From: Maioricimonas rarisocia
GTDB lineage: Bacteria > Planctomycetota > Planctomycetia > Planctomycetales > Planctomycetaceae
Assembly (NCBI RefSeq): GCF_007747795.1
Contig: NZ_CP036275.1
Coordinates: 3,271,001-3,335,000, forward strand
Direction: 5' to 3'
Length of the DNA: 64,000 nucleotides
In this document: positions 16,358 through 25,859 of the stretch, piece by piece
Position numbering within the stretch: the first letter of the stretch is position 1
Layout of the letters: the number at the start of each line of letters is the position of its first letter
Notes under the pieces: model-generated
The model's input: the letters and a program-made list of their open reading frames with translations, nothing else
Told to the model about the DNA's origin: nothing
The model's database searches: none
Translations under genes and position numbers: made by a program

Positions 16358-18622
16358 TTGTCTCCGGCCGATCACCTTACACCCAGCCAGCGTGCCGCCG
16401 TCGAATGTATCGACGGTCCGCTGCTCGTTCTTGCCGGTCCCGGCTCGGGGAAGACGCGCGTCGTCACACACCGGATCGCTCACCTGGTCGAACAGGGTGT
16501 GCCGCCGCATCAGATTCTGGCGATCACCTTCACCAATAAGGCGGCCGGCGAAATGGCCGATCGCGTGGGCCGCCTGCTGCCGGGTGCCCGCGTGCAGGTC
16601 AGCACGTTTCACCGCTTCTGCGCCCGACTGCTCCGCCGGTACGCCTCGGTGGTCGGCCTGCAGCCGAACTACACCATCCTCGATGCGGCCGACCAGAAGC
16701 AGGTCCTGCGGCGGGTGATCAACGAACTGGATCTCGATACGGTTCATTACTCGCCCGAGAAGGTCGGCTACCGTATCAGCACCGCCAAGAACGACCTGCG
16801 GACCTCCGAAGATGTCCAGCGGCAATACGAAGAGTCGATTGCCGATCACTGGCAGGCTGTGATCGCCCGGGTCTACCCCGCCTATCAGCGGTGGCTGCTC
16901 GAATCCAACAGTGTCGACTTCGATGACCTGCTGCTGCATGTGGCGATGATGCTGGTGGAGAATCCCGAACTGCGGCAGGAGCTGGACAGCCGGTTTCGCT
17001 ACATCCTTGTCGACGAGTACCAGGACACCAACGCGGCCCAGTACCAGATCATCGCGGCTCTCTCGCAAGAGTACCCCAATCTGTGCGTAACCGGCGATCC
17101 GGACCAGTCGATCTACGGCTGGCGGGGGGCCCGCATCGAGAACATCCTGCGATTCGAGCGGGAGTATCCCGACGCTCAGGTCGTGCGGCTCGAGCAGAAC
17201 TTCCGCAGCACGCAGGCGATCCTCAGGTCTGCCGACCGGCTGATCGGACACAACACGCAGCGGAAGGCGAAGCGGCTGCTGACCGACAACGAGGAAGGAG
17301 ACGCGGTCGAACTGCTGGAGTTCACTGACGCTCACGACGAGGCGGATGGGCTGGCCCGCCGCATCCGCGAACTTGTGGAATCGGGCGGAGCCACCTACGG
17401 CGACGTTGCCGTCTTTTACCGCGTCAACGCCCTGTCGCGGCAGCTCGAACTGGCACTACTGCGGCACCGGGTTCCGTTTCAGGTTGCCGCCGGCGTTGCG
17501 TTCTACGATCGGGCCGAGATCAAGGACGCTCTGTCGTACCTCCGGCTGATCTACAACCCCAACGACCGCTCGGCATTCCTGCGCGTCGTCAACACGCCGC
17601 TGCGTGGACTGGGGGAGACGTCGCAGCGACGGCTCGTCGCGTGGGCGGCAGACAATGGCGTCAACTTTCTCGAAGCGGCGGCCCGGGCGAAGGAGATTCC
17701 GCGGCTCACTAAACGGGCGATTGCCGGCTTCGAACGGTTCGCGCGGCTGATGGGTGAGTTCTCCCTCGCCGATGCCGGCTCGGTGGAGAAACTGCTGCTG
17801 ACCGTACTGGACCGGACCGGCTTCACCCGTCCCTGGGAAGGGAGCCTGAACGAACAGGATCAGCAGCGGCTGGCCAATGTGCAGGAACTGGTGACGGCGG
17901 CCCGGCAGTTCGATGCGGTTCGCGGAGACGAGCCGGATCTCGAAGCCTTCCTCGAACAGACGTCGCTGGTCAACGAGACCGATTCACTCGACCCGGCTGC
18001 CGGACAGGTCACGCTGATGACGCTGCATGCGGCAAAGGGGCTGGAATTCCCGCACGTCTACATTCTCGGCGTCGAAGAAGGGCTGCTGCCGCACGAGCGG
18101 GCGGTCCGTGATGCGGGAAAGCGGGAACTCGAAGAGGAACGGCGACTGCTGTTTGTCGGGATGACACGAGCCGAGCGGCGGCTCTGGCTGACGCAGACGG
18201 TCACGCGCGAGTTCCGGGGGCGAACGCTGCACACGATCCCCAGCACGTTCCTGGCAGAGCTGGAATACAACAGGGTCGACGCCAGCGCGGGGGGAGACCT
18301 GTTTCCCGAATGGCAGGCAGTCCCGCAGCCGGCAGAGAAGAAGAAGTCGCTTCCCCGCAATGCCGAGGGAAAGCTCGACTTCGGCGGTGCCGGCAAGATT
18401 ACGACCGCGGCCAACCTGCTCAACGGCTCGTCCGAGGCGGTCGAGCTCCCCCGCGGATTTGCGATGGGAATGCGGGTCCGTCACCCACGTTACGGAGTGG
18501 GAACGGTGACCGAGGTCGGCGGATTCGGGGCCCGGCGGACCGTCACCGTCCGCTTTGCCGAGGCGGATCGGGTCGAGAAGTTCGTCGCCGCCAAAGCGCC
18601 GCTGCAGCCACTGGGGACGTAG
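16358..18622 (+). CDS. UvrD/PcrA-type superfamily 1 DNA helicase
   Basis: A 754-aa ATP-dependent 3'-5' helicase. The motifs appear in order: Walker A AGPGSGKTRVV, Walker B DEYQDTN, motif III GDPDQSIYGWRGA, motif IV QNFRSTQ, motif V TLHAAKGLEFPHVYI and motif VI EERRLLFVGMTRA. The C-terminus carries a Tudor-like tail (GMRVRHPRYGVGTVTEV) as in PcrA, which contacts RNA polymerase in Gram-positive relatives. The start is TTG at 16358, with GGAG about 11 bases upstream; an upstream ATG is out of frame. It probably acts in nucleotide excision repair and in removing RecA or stalled polymerase. Assignment is firm at family level. Confidence 0.92.
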   Translation: MSPADHLTPSQRAAVECIDGPLLVLAGPGSGKTRVVTHRIAHLVEQGVPPHQILAITFTNKAAGEMADRVGRLLPGARVQVSTFHRFCARLLRRYASVVGLQPNYTILDAADQKQVLRRVINELDLDTVHYSPEKVGYRISTAKNDLRTSEDVQRQYEESIADHWQAVIARVYPAYQRWLLESNSVDFDDLLLHVAMMLVENPELRQELDSRFRYILVDEYQDTNAAQYQIIAALSQEYPNLCVTGDPDQSIYGWRGARIENILRFEREYPDAQVVRLEQNFRSTQAILRSADRLIGHNTQRKAKRLLTDNEEGDAVELLEFTDAHDEADGLARRIRELVESGGATYGDVAVFYRVNALSRQLELALLRHRVPFQVAAGVAFYDRAEIKDALSYLRLIYNPNDRSAFLRVVNTPLRGLGETSQRRLVAWAADNGVNFLEAAARAKEIPRLTKRAIAGFERFARLMGEFSLADAGSVEKLLLTVLDRTGFTRPWEGSLNEQDQQRLANVQELVTAARQFDAVRGDEPDLEAFLEQTSLVNETDSLDPAAGQVTLMTLHAAKGLEFPHVYILGVEEGLLPHERAVRDAGKRELEEERRLLFVGMTRAERRLWLTQTVTREFRGRTLHTIPSTFLAELEYNRVDASAGGDLFPEWQAVPQPAEKKKSLPRNAEGKLDFGGAGKITTAANLLNGSSEAVELPRGFAMGMRVRHPRYGVGTVTEVGGFGARRTVTVRFAEADRVEKFVAAKAPLQPLGT

Positions 18623-18646
18623 CCGGACCGGTCATCCCGGACCGCT

Positions 18647-19618
18647 TCAGGCGGCGTACATACGGTCGAGGACATTGCGGCCCGATTCCGATTCGGAGAC
18701 GGACAGCTTCTCCCGCAGGATGCGACGCAGCGAGCAGGAGAGCCTCCAGAGTCCGTGGCCGGAAAGGAAGTAGTCCCGGTCCTCGATTGACGCCAGTGAC
18801 TGCTTGATGCGCTCGCAGTTCTCGGGATCGACGGCGAATCGGGGTGGATGATCTTCCTTGACGAAGACCGTCAGCACGTGTTCGGTATGGGGGACCAGCG
18901 TCGTCTGCTCGACGTGGAAGCCGGCCTTCTGACCAAGCAGTGCCAGTGTGCAGGGGTTGTAATTGAAGATGTGGGCATAGTGCCACTTGTGGCGGGCGGC
19001 GTGCAGCTGGCTCTCGACGTTGGGGACTTCCACGACAAACCGGCCGCCGGTCTTCAGGCAGGCGAGCGCCTTGCGGAAGACTCCCAGCGGCTCGTTGAGA
19101 TGTTCGACGACGTGGTGGGCGGTGATGAGGTCGAACTCACCGTCTGCCGTGGTCGCGGACTGGAATGGGCCGATGTGCACGGGGATCTCGTACTCGCTGA
19201 TCGAGTAGCCGCCGTATCCTTCGTCCGGTTCGACGCCGCGGGCTTCGATGCCGCGCTGCCGCAGCAGATACACGAATTCCCCCCCGCCGGAGCCCAGATC
19301 CAGGACTCGCGTCCCTTCTGCGAGCCAGGGGCGGGCATGCTCGTACCGCTGCAAAGCCCGCCGACCGGAGCGATAGACATGCTTCGATTTGGGGTGGAAG
19401 ACCCCTTTGTAGGAGCGGCGGTATTCGTTGGCGTAGTACTGTCGGACGTCTTCGTCTGTGGGGATCGGATTGGAGAAGACGAGGCCGCAGTCCCGGCAGA
19501 TGACCGTCTCCAGCGGATCGCCATGTCGGTCCGTCGTCCCGACAACTTCGTGATCGCTGGCCCCACACAGAATGCAGGAAGAAGATCGCTGGGCTTCGGT
19601 GGAGATCACGTGACGCAC
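18647..19618 (-). CDS. Class I SAM-dependent methyltransferase with N-terminal zinc ribbon
   Basis: A 323-aa protein starting at GTG with an AGGA about eight bases upstream. The N-terminus (about 15-52) holds a CILCGAS...CRDCGLVF pair of CxxC knuckles. The Rossmann-fold domain follows, with motif I RVLDLGSGGGEFVYLL, an acidic post-I residue in GVEPDEG and a DLITAHHVVEHL motif. This architecture (Methyltransf_13 plus Methyltransf_23) is common among enzymes acting on nucleotide sugars or surface glycans, and the substrate here is unknown. The C-terminal 80 residues form a helical tail. It converges with the helicase gene across 24 bases. Confidence 0.84.
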   Translation of the reverse strand: MRHVISTEAQRSSSCILCGASDHEVVGTTDRHGDPLETVICRDCGLVFSNPIPTDEDVRQYYANEYRRSYKGVFHPKSKHVYRSGRRALQRYEHARPWLAEGTRVLDLGSGGGEFVYLLRQRGIEARGVEPDEGYGGYSISEYEIPVHIGPFQSATTADGEFDLITAHHVVEHLNEPLGVFRKALACLKTGGRFVVEVPNVESQLHAARHKWHYAHIFNYNPCTLALLGQKAGFHVEQTTLVPHTEHVLTVFVKEDHPPRFAVDPENCERIKQSLASIEDRDYFLSGHGLWRLSCSLRRILREKLSVSESESGRNVLDRMYAA

Positions 19619-19996
19619 CTTCTGCTTCCTGGCACCACAGAGTTCATCAGCACAGGAAAAACGTTCTCAACGGGCATGCACTGCCAGCCGGTGTTGGGGA
19701 CGGTTGAGCCGATGATCGCAATGAAACTCTGAGATGGACGACAACTGACGGGATCCCCCACGCGCGGGCGCTTCGGATGGGGGCCGGCTTGTAGTGAAAT
19801 GACCGGATGTGGACAAGGGGAGTTTTTCAGGCCGTCTGTAAGCCGCCTCACCCCATGAGGGACTGCCTCTCGGGGGCCAAGCCTGTCTCTGTACGGGGAA
19901 CGCACGCGGCAACACTTGACCGTCCGCCATGGCATTGGGACGCTCATGGCCGGATCATGCCCCCAACGCACGGATGTTCAGCCGGAGAATGTGCTC
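19619..19996. other. 378-bp divergent intergenic region
   Basis: The region lies between the methyltransferase (minus) and peptidase T (plus) starts and should carry both promoters. No convincing gene is present; the short open frames have arbitrary composition. A GGAG at 19984-19987 is the ribosome binding site of pepT. No clear operator was recognised. Confidence 0.5.
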
Positions 19997-21232
19997 ATGT
20001 CGGATCTGCTCGAGCGGTTTCTGCGATACGTGAGGATCGACACCCAGTCGGACGACGAGAGCCCGACCGCTCCCAGCACGGCGAAGCAGCTCGAACTGAG
20101 CCGATTGCTCGCCGACGAGTGCCGGCAGCTCGGCCTCGAGGACGTCTCGTGCAGCGAGCATGGGATCGTGATGGCGACCGTCCCGGCCACCGTCGAACAC
20201 GAGGCGCCGACGATCGTCTGGAACGCTCACGTCGACACGTCGCCGGAGTTCAGCGGCACGGGCGTGAGTCCAGTCGTGCATGAGAACTACGACGGCAGCG
20301 ACATCGTCCTGCCTGGCGACCCGTCGCGTGTCGTGCGTGTCGACGAGAATCCGGAACTCCGCGATCTCGTCGGCGGGACGATCGTCACCACTGACGGCAC
20401 AACCCTGCTGGGGGCGGATGACAAGTCCGGCATTGCTGTCATCATGACTGCCGCGGCTCGCCTGATGCAGCAGCCAGACGTCGCACACGGACCGATCCGT
20501 ATCTGTTTTACCGTCGACGAGGAGATCGGTCGGGGCATCGATCACCTGGACTTCGAGAAGCTCGGCGGCGTGTGCGGCTATACGCTCGATTCCGGGGGCG
20601 TCGGCACGATTGACTGCGAAACGTTCTCGGCCGATCTGGCGACTGTCACCGTCCGCGGCATCAACACGCACCCGTCGGAAGGCAAAGGCGTGATGGTCAA
20701 CGCCGTCCGGATCCTTTCCCGGTTTCTGGACCGGTTGCCGATGGACACCTGTTCGCCGGAAACGACCGACGGCCGCGAAGGCTTCATGCATCCGTACCAG
20801 ATCGAAGGGGGCGTCGCCGAGTCCCGGGCAAAGATCATCCTCCGTGACTTCGACACGCCGAAGCTGGCGGAGTATGCCGACCGGTTGCGGGCGATCGCCG
20901 GGGAACTGTCGACCGAATTCCCGCAGGCGGAGATCGACGTCGACATTCGCAAACAGTACCGGAATATGGGGGACGGCCTGAAACGCGAACCGCGGGCGGT
21001 GGCCATGGCGATCGAGGCGACCCGTGCGGCCGGCATCGAGCCGAAACTGGACATCATCCGCGGTGGCACGGATGGGGCGCTGATGACCGAAGCGGGGCTG
21101 CCGACGCCCAATCTCTCTTCGGGACAGCACAATCCCCACTCCCCTCTGGAGTGGACGAGCGTCGAGGAGATGGCCAAAGCGGTCGACGTTCTCGTGCAGC
21201 TGGCCGTCGCCTGGGGAACGGAACACGCCTAG
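19997..21232 (+). CDS. pepT: Peptidase T (tripeptide aminopeptidase)
   Basis: A 411-aa M20B-family zinc peptidase that removes the N-terminal residue from tripeptides in the cytoplasm. The ATG at 19997 is chosen because GGAG lies nine bases upstream and family homology begins at SDLLERFLRYVRIDTQS. Metal ligands and catalytic residues appear in WNAHVDTSPEF, LGADDKSGIA, FTVDEEIGRG and the late segment SSGQHNPHSPLEW. The RGGTDGA dimerisation/substrate loop is present. Length is normal. The radical SAM gene follows 88 bases downstream on the same strand; a shared transcript is possible but no functional link is evident. Confidence 0.93.
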   Translation: MSDLLERFLRYVRIDTQSDDESPTAPSTAKQLELSRLLADECRQLGLEDVSCSEHGIVMATVPATVEHEAPTIVWNAHVDTSPEFSGTGVSPVVHENYDGSDIVLPGDPSRVVRVDENPELRDLVGGTIVTTDGTTLLGADDKSGIAVIMTAAARLMQQPDVAHGPIRICFTVDEEIGRGIDHLDFEKLGGVCGYTLDSGGVGTIDCETFSADLATVTVRGINTHPSEGKGVMVNAVRILSRFLDRLPMDTCSPETTDGREGFMHPYQIEGGVAESRAKIILRDFDTPKLAEYADRLRAIAGELSTEFPQAEIDVDIRKQYRNMGDGLKREPRAVAMAIEATRAAGIEPKLDIIRGGTDGALMTEAGLPTPNLSSGQHNPHSPLEWTSVEEMAKAVDVLVQLAVAWGTEHA

Positions 21233-21320
21233 AATGGGGATCGAGGCCCGAACGGACGCCTGTCGTATTGTGTCCGGATGAGTCGTTCTCCCTGCCCGAC
21301 CGCAAACCCCCGCTGATTGC

Positions 21321-22190
21321 ATGCCTGATTCCGTCCTTCCGCAGCATCGCTGGCATCCCCGACAGTTCGAGCAGAACCGGTTCGTCTATCCGGTTCTCTC
21401 GCGCCGCAGTCGCGGAATCTCGATCGGGGTGAATCTCAACCCTGACAAGATCTGCAACTTCGACTGCATCTACTGTCAGGTGGATCGCCGGAGCGAGGCG
21501 GAGACGCGGTTCGTCGAGACCGAGCAGCTGTTCGGCGAACTGGACGCGATGTTCGACTACTGCGCGAGCGGCGAGATCTTCAAGGATCCCCGGTTCGCGT
21601 CGGTTCCGCCAGAGCTGCAGCGGGTCAACGACATCGCGTTCTCGGGAGACGGCGAGCCGACGACATACCGCAACTTCGACACGCTCATCGGGCAGGTGGC
21701 CGAGCGAAAGCGGGCCCACGGGCTTGATGCCGTGAAGATGGTGCTGATCACCAACGCCAGCATGTTCCACCGTCCTGTCGTGCAGCGGGGTCTGGAGATC
21801 CTGGACGAGAACAACGGCGAGATCTGGGCCAAGCTGGAAGCAGGAACCGCGGAGTACTTCCAGCTCGTCGACCGGACGCGGATTCCGTTTCAGCAGATTC
21901 TGGACAACATCACCGCCGCGGCGCAGAAACGGCCGCTGGTGATTCAAAGCCTGTTCATGCGGGTGAACGGCGAGCCGCCGTCACAGGAAGAGTTCGACGC
22001 GTTTCTGGATCGTCTCTCGGAGATCCAGACGGCCGGCGGTCAGCTCCGGCTGGTGCAGGTCTACACCGTGGCCCGCACGCCGGCTGAAAGCTTTGTGCAG
22101 CCACTGACGAATTCCGAAGTCGACGCGATGGCCGCGGCCGTCACGGAGCGGACCGGCATCCCGGCCGAACGGTACTACGGCGCAAGCTGA
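21321..22190 (+). CDS. Radical SAM protein, COG0731-like
   Basis: A 289-aa radical S-adenosylmethionine enzyme. The cluster-binding motif is CNFDCIYC, a CxxxCxxC, near residue 45. The SAM-binding GGE-like motif is represented by FSGDGEPT at about residue 110. This combination is typical of COG0731-type proteins, relatives of the archaeal/eukaryotic wybutosine tRNA enzyme TYW1. Bacterial members are mostly uncharacterised. A later ITNASMFHRP segment fits the barrel beta-4 region. No flavodoxin domain is fused. The natural substrate is unknown, and a tRNA-modifying role is only an analogy. The gene is followed by a repeat-rich spacer. Confidence 0.82.
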   Translation: MPDSVLPQHRWHPRQFEQNRFVYPVLSRRSRGISIGVNLNPDKICNFDCIYCQVDRRSEAETRFVETEQLFGELDAMFDYCASGEIFKDPRFASVPPELQRVNDIAFSGDGEPTTYRNFDTLIGQVAERKRAHGLDAVKMVLITNASMFHRPVVQRGLEILDENNGEIWAKLEAGTAEYFQLVDRTRIPFQQILDNITAAAQKRPLVIQSLFMRVNGEPPSQEEFDAFLDRLSEIQTAGGQLRLVQVYTVARTPAESFVQPLTNSEVDAMAAAVTERTGIPAERYYGAS

Positions 22191-22243
22191 ACGGCCCTGC
22201 TGACCGCCGACTAGATACCGTCAGTGGGAGGCTTGCCGCGTGC

Positions 22244-22262
22244 CACGGCTCTGCGAGCCGTG
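22244..22262. repeat. REP-like hairpin, copy 1
   Basis: CACGGCTC (22244-22251) and GAGCCGTG (22255-22262) form a perfect 8-bp stem with a 3-base loop. Near-identical hairpins recur at 22406-22424 and 22562-22580, each with one stem mismatch. They look like dispersed extragenic palindromes. Confidence 0.75.
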
Positions 22263-22392
22263 CGCGTGGATTCGGGGGCTTTGCTCGCGCCGACCCCGGT
22301 CAAGGCGTCGCGGGAAATCGCCGGGCGAACAGGCAGCATCAGGGCCATGTTCGCTGATGCTGGGACCAGTCCCCAGCCTACGACGATCGGTG

Positions 22393-22704
22393 ACCTGCCG
22401 GGTGCCACAGCTCTGTGAGCCGTGCGCGTTGAGGGGCAGGCATCCACGTGTGCCCAGGTGGGGCAGGCATTCCTGCCTGCCCGTGCACTCGCTTGCGCTT
22501 CGTGCTGGTATGAGGCGTAGGAGCAGACCTGCAGTGTGGCGACACGCCGGGTGCCAGGTGCCTCGGCTCTGCGAGCCGTGCGCGCTGAGGGGCAGGCGTC
22601 GACGTGTGCCCAGGTGGGGCAGGCATTCCTGCCTGCCCGTGCGCTCGCTGGCGCCTGGTGCTGGAATGAGCCGTCGGAGCAGGCCTGCAGAATGGCGACA
22701 CGCG
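22393..22704. repeat. Tandem duplication of a ~156-bp unit carrying two hairpins
   Basis: Two diverged copies (about 22393-22548 and 22549-22704) are offset by 156 bp. Each contains the GAGCCGTG hairpin (22406-22424 and 22562-22580) and a perfect palindrome GGGCAGGC-ATTCCT-GCCTGCCC (22461-22482 and 22617-22638). They share the flanking words GTGTGCCCAGGTGGGGCAGG and GGCGACACGC. Divergence is mainly substitutions, which suggests an old duplication or separate insertions of a mobile repeat. Confidence 0.8.
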
Positions 22705-22810
22705 ATTTCCGCACGTGCTACCCGGCACGCTCGCCCGTTCGAGACGAGCATGCCGTTGCTGGCAGCAATCGTGGGAAGATCATCGGCGGCCCATGGGGCG
22801 CGGCCGGGAA

Positions 22811-23422
22811 TCAAAGGCTCAGGAAGCCCTTCTGGTTGAGGTGGGCGACGACTTCGTCGGCCAGCTCATCGATTCCCTTGCCGTCCGAATCGAGGATCAG
22901 CTCGGCGTTTTCCGGCTCTTCGTAGGGATCGTCGATGCCGGTGAAGCCCTTGATCTCGCCGGCGCGGGCCTTCTTGTACAGACCCTTGGGATCACGGTCT
23001 TCGCAGGTTTCGAGCGAAGCCTTGACGTAGATCTCGACGAATTCGCCTTCGGGCAGCAGCGCCCGGACGTTGTCGCGATCGACGCGGTACGGCGAAATAA
23101 AGGCCGTCAGCGTGATGACGCCGCAGTCCGCGAACAGCTTGGCGACTTCGCCGATCCGGCGGATGTTTTCGGCCCGATCCTCGGCGGAGAAGCCGAGATT
23201 CTTGTTCAGGCCGTGCCGGATGTTGTCGCCATCGAGCAGGTACGTGTGTTTGCCCAGGGCGTGCAGCTTGTGATCGACGGTGTTGGCGATGGTGCTTTTG
23301 CCCGCACCGCTCAGACCGGTGAACCAGAGGACACATCCCTTGTGTCCCTTCAGACGCTTGCGTTCTTCGCTGGTGACCGAGTGGTCGTGCCAGTGAACGT
23401 TTGTGGCAACTTGTTCCGCCAT
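22811..23422 (-). CDS. cysC: Adenylylsulfate kinase
   Basis: A 203-aa APS kinase that phosphorylates adenosine 5'-phosphosulfate to PAPS. The P-loop is [11 protein letters not shown], followed by the APS-binding segments [10 protein letters not shown] and RIGEVAKLF and the family motif [12 protein letters not shown]. The ATG at 23422 is preferred over an upstream GTG because GGGAG then falls at a normal distance. No cysD, cysN or sulfotransferase gene lies nearby, so PAPS use (assimilation or sulfation of glycans) cannot be decided from context. It is divergent from hisI with about 250 bases between starts. Confidence 0.94.
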   Translation of the reverse strand: MAEQVATNVHWHDHSVTSEERKRLKGHKGCVLWFTGLSGAGKSTIANTVDHKLHALGKHTYLLDGDNIRHGLNKNLGFSAEDRAENIRRIGEVAKLFADCGVITLTAFISPYRVDRDNVRALLPEGEFVEIYVKASLETCEDRDPKGLYKKARAGEIKGFTGIDDPYEEPENAELILDSDGKGIDELADEVVAHLNQKGFLSL

Positions 23423-23668
23423 AGCCTTGTGAACTCCCACGGTTTGCGTAAACTTCTGCTTCTCAAAGAACGGGTTGGGGCCCGCAAATCCTAGAGAAAG
23501 CCCGAATCCGATGGAAGCCTCTTCGAGTCGAACCGGTTGAAGGTCGCCTCTGGAGGATCGGGCCGGTCCCGGCTAAGCTGAACGTCGACCTTCCGCCTCA
23601 GGTCCCCGCGACCTGCCGGGCATCGCAAGCGGCCGACACGCAAACGATTAAGACGGTTGATCTCCGAG

Positions 23669-24055
23669 ATGACTGCTGGTCCCAACTTCGACAAACATGA
23701 ACTGATTCCGGTCATCGCCCAGGACGAAGCGAGCGGCGACGTCCTGATGCTCGCCTACATGAACCGGGACGCTTACGCCGAAACTCTCCGCACCGGTCGC
23801 GTCTGTTACTACAGCCGCAGTCGCCAGAAGCTGTGGCGCAAGGGGGAAGAGAGCGGCAACGTCCAGGAGCTGAAGTCGCTGTACTTCGACTGCGACGCCG
23901 ACACGCTGCTGGTCAAGGTGAATCAGATCGGTGGGGCGGCCTGCCACGAAGGCTACCGCAGCTGCTTCTTCCGCGAAGTCGATCCGCAGAGCGAAGAGGT
24001 TCGCGTCGTCGGCGAGCGGGTGTTCGACCCGGCGGAAGTCTACAAGAAAAAGTAA
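23669..24055 (+). CDS. hisI: Phosphoribosyl-AMP cyclohydrolase
   Basis: A 128-aa monofunctional HisI from the ATG at 23669 (an upstream TTG at 23657 is possible). It opens the purine ring of PR-AMP in histidine biosynthesis. Substrate and metal motifs are intact: [21 protein letters not shown], the aspartate trio in [10 protein letters not shown], and the zinc cysteines in [15 protein letters not shown]. The pyrophosphohydrolase domain (HisE) is not fused. hisG follows 23 bases downstream, so the two form a small histidine operon; the other his genes must be elsewhere. Confidence 0.95.
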   Translation: MTAGPNFDKHELIPVIAQDEASGDVLMLAYMNRDAYAETLRTGRVCYYSRSRQKLWRKGEESGNVQELKSLYFDCDADTLLVKVNQIGGAACHEGYRSCFFREVDPQSEEVRVVGERVFDPAEVYKKK

Positions 24056-24078
24056 CGACTCGAGCTGAAGACGAGATC

Positions 24079-24957
24079 ATGTCCGACCAGATTCTGAGAC
24101 TGGGGATCCCCGCCGGCAGCCTGCAGGAAGCGACCGCGGGGTTGTTTCGCCAGGCCGGCTATCGCATCACGTTTTCCTCGCGGTCGTACTACCCGGCGAT
24201 CGACGACGACGAAATCGAGTGTCTGCTGCTGCGGGCGCAGGAAATGGCCCGCTACGTCGAGAATGGCATTCTCGATGCCGGCATCACCGGTCACGACTGG
24301 GTTCAGGAGACGCAGGCCGACGTGCACGAAGTCTGCGAGCTCGTCTTCTCGAAGGTCAGCCGCCGTCCCGTCCGCTGGGTGCTGTGTGTCCCTGAAGATT
24401 CGCCAATCAAGTCCGTGAAGGACCTCGAAGGAAAGCGAATCGCCACCGAGGCCGTTGGCCTGACGAAGACGTATCTGGAAAAGCACGGGGTGACCGCCAA
24501 CGTCGAGTTCTCCTGGGGCGCCACCGAGGTCAAGCCGCCACGGCTCGCGGATGCCATCGTCGAAGTGACCGAGACCGGCTCGTCGCTGCGGGCGAATGAC
24601 CTGCGGATCGTCGACGAAGTGCTGCAGAGCACCACCCGCCTGATTGCCAACCGGAAGTCGTGGGACGACGACTGGAAGCGGCAGAAGCTCGAGAATATCT
24701 CGCTGATGCTGCAGTCCTGTCTCGCGGCTGAGGGCAAGGTCGGACTGATGATGAACGTCCGGCGGGAGACGCTGCAGGAAGTGATCGACATGCTGCCCTC
24801 GATGCAGTCCCCGACCGTCTCGCAGCTTTCCGATCCCGACTGGCTCGACGTCAGCACGATCATCGAAGAATCGACGGTCCGAATGATCATCCCCAAGCTG
24901 AAGGAAGTCGGCGCCACCGGCATCGTCGAGTTCCCGATCAGCAAGATCATCGAGTAG
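24079..24957 (+). CDS. hisG: ATP phosphoribosyltransferase, long form
   Basis: A 292-aa HisG that catalyses the first committed step of histidine biosynthesis, joining ATP and PRPP. The N-terminal transferase domains include [26 protein letters not shown] and the PRPP-loop region [13 protein letters not shown]. The C-terminal part (about 215-292) is the ACT-like regulatory domain of the long form, ending [14 protein letters not shown], so feedback inhibition by histidine is expected and HisZ is not required. The ATG at 24079 matches the family start. It is the second gene of the hisI-hisG unit. Confidence 0.95.
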   Translation: MSDQILRLGIPAGSLQEATAGLFRQAGYRITFSSRSYYPAIDDDEIECLLLRAQEMARYVENGILDAGITGHDWVQETQADVHEVCELVFSKVSRRPVRWVLCVPEDSPIKSVKDLEGKRIATEAVGLTKTYLEKHGVTANVEFSWGATEVKPPRLADAIVEVTETGSSLRANDLRIVDEVLQSTTRLIANRKSWDDDWKRQKLENISLMLQSCLAAEGKVGLMMNVRRETLQEVIDMLPSMQSPTVSQLSDPDWLDVSTIIEESTVRMIIPKLKEVGATGIVEFPISKIIE

Positions 24958-25111
24958 GACGCTGCCTGCAGGCTGCTCGTCCCCGCGCCGCGCGAGAGGG
25001 TGGCCGGGGTGCAGGACGATCGCACCTGCGTCCCTGAGCGGCTCCACGAAGACTCGATCGACGCGCTGCGGGGCGAGCCCACAGCCCCAGTCGTGACCCC
25101 GACCAGCCCCG

Positions 25112-25732
25112 ATGACAGAGCACCCGCCGTGGACGCTGTTCAAAATCGGGGGGAGCCTGTTCGACCTGCCCGATCTGCGGGAGCGTCTGCAGCAGCTCCT
25201 CGAGCTGCGGTCCGGTCGCAACATTGCGATGCTGGCCGGCGGTGGTGCCGCGGCCGATCTTGTGCGGATGTGGGACCGTCGCTTCTGGCTGAGCGCCCCG
25301 GCAGCCCACTGGCTCGCCATTCGGGCCATGGGTCTCAACGCGGGGCTGCTGGCACACCTGATTCCCGGTGGGCGATTCGTCAGCGAACTGCGGGAACTGG
25401 AATCGGTTTTCGACGCAAGTCTGCCGGCGGTGCTTGACCCGGAACCTCTTCTCCGTCATCTCGAATCGCCGCCGCAAGCTCCGCTGCCGGAGTCGTGGGA
25501 CGTCACCAGCGACACGATCGCGGCTCACCTGGCAGCCGCGCTGACATTCGACGAACTCGTTCTCGTCAAGTCGTGCGAACCTGCTGCGGAGACGGTCGAA
25601 GGCCTGGTTGCACATGGTCAGGTCGATCCGATGTTTTCGGATGCGGCCCGGCCGCTGCCGCAGGTCGGCTGGGCGAATCTCCGGGCGGAGCAGCTGCAGA
25701 TCCGGCCGGTTTCGTCGGGGAATGCCCGCTGA
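25112..25732 (+). CDS. Amino-acid-kinase-fold protein, MfnE-like
   Basis: A 206-aa protein of the aspartate/glutamate/uridylate kinase superfamily. The nucleotide-binding opening is FKIGGSLFDLP, a second glycine turn is MLAGGGAAADLVR, and the family helix RAMGLNAGLLAHL follows. LVLVKSCEP near the end matches the second nucleotide-binding lysine. It is short for acetylglutamate or aspartate kinases. Its closest resemblance in my judgement is MfnE, the aminomethylfuran-phosphate kinase of methanofuran synthesis, and planctomycetes carry H4MPT/methylofuran-dependent C1 genes. That link is an inference; no other C1 gene is in this window. It lies 155 bases after hisG on the same strand. Confidence 0.7.
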   Translation: MTEHPPWTLFKIGGSLFDLPDLRERLQQLLELRSGRNIAMLAGGGAAADLVRMWDRRFWLSAPAAHWLAIRAMGLNAGLLAHLIPGGRFVSELRELESVFDASLPAVLDPEPLLRHLESPPQAPLPESWDVTSDTIAAHLAAALTFDELVLVKSCEPAAETVEGLVAHGQVDPMFSDAARPLPQVGWANLRAEQLQIRPVSSGNAR

Positions 25733-25859
25733 ACTTTGCGGGTTGGGGCAGCGTAAGCGTTTGCGAATGCCGCCGATGTCGTGAATCCGGCTTCGGTCCT
25801 GCCCGGGGACTGGCCGATATGTGCCACGGGCCGGTCATTCAGCATGGATGGAGAGAATG

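Larger units (their letters stand above)
22191..22810. other. 620-bp repeat-rich intergenic region
   Basis: The space between the radical SAM gene and cysC is filled by short hairpins and a two-copy tandem repeat, listed separately. Several open frames span it on both strands (for example 22211-22714 minus), but their peptides follow the repeat periodicity and look non-coding. The region also holds a short inverted repeat around the words CTGGGACCAGTCCCCAG near 22360-22378. Confidence 0.7.

Noticed and set aside
18310..18807. Plus-strand frame overlapping the end of the helicase gene
   Set aside because: It is out of frame with pcrA, arginine-rich and without a ribosome binding site.
22191..22810. 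CRISPR array
   Set aside because: There are only two copies of a long imperfect unit with internal palindromes, no regular spacers and no cas genes.
22211..22814. Several open frames on both strands in the repeat region (up to 199 codons)
   Set aside because: The peptides repeat with the 156-bp DNA period, have no start signals and differ between copies as expected of non-coding repeats.
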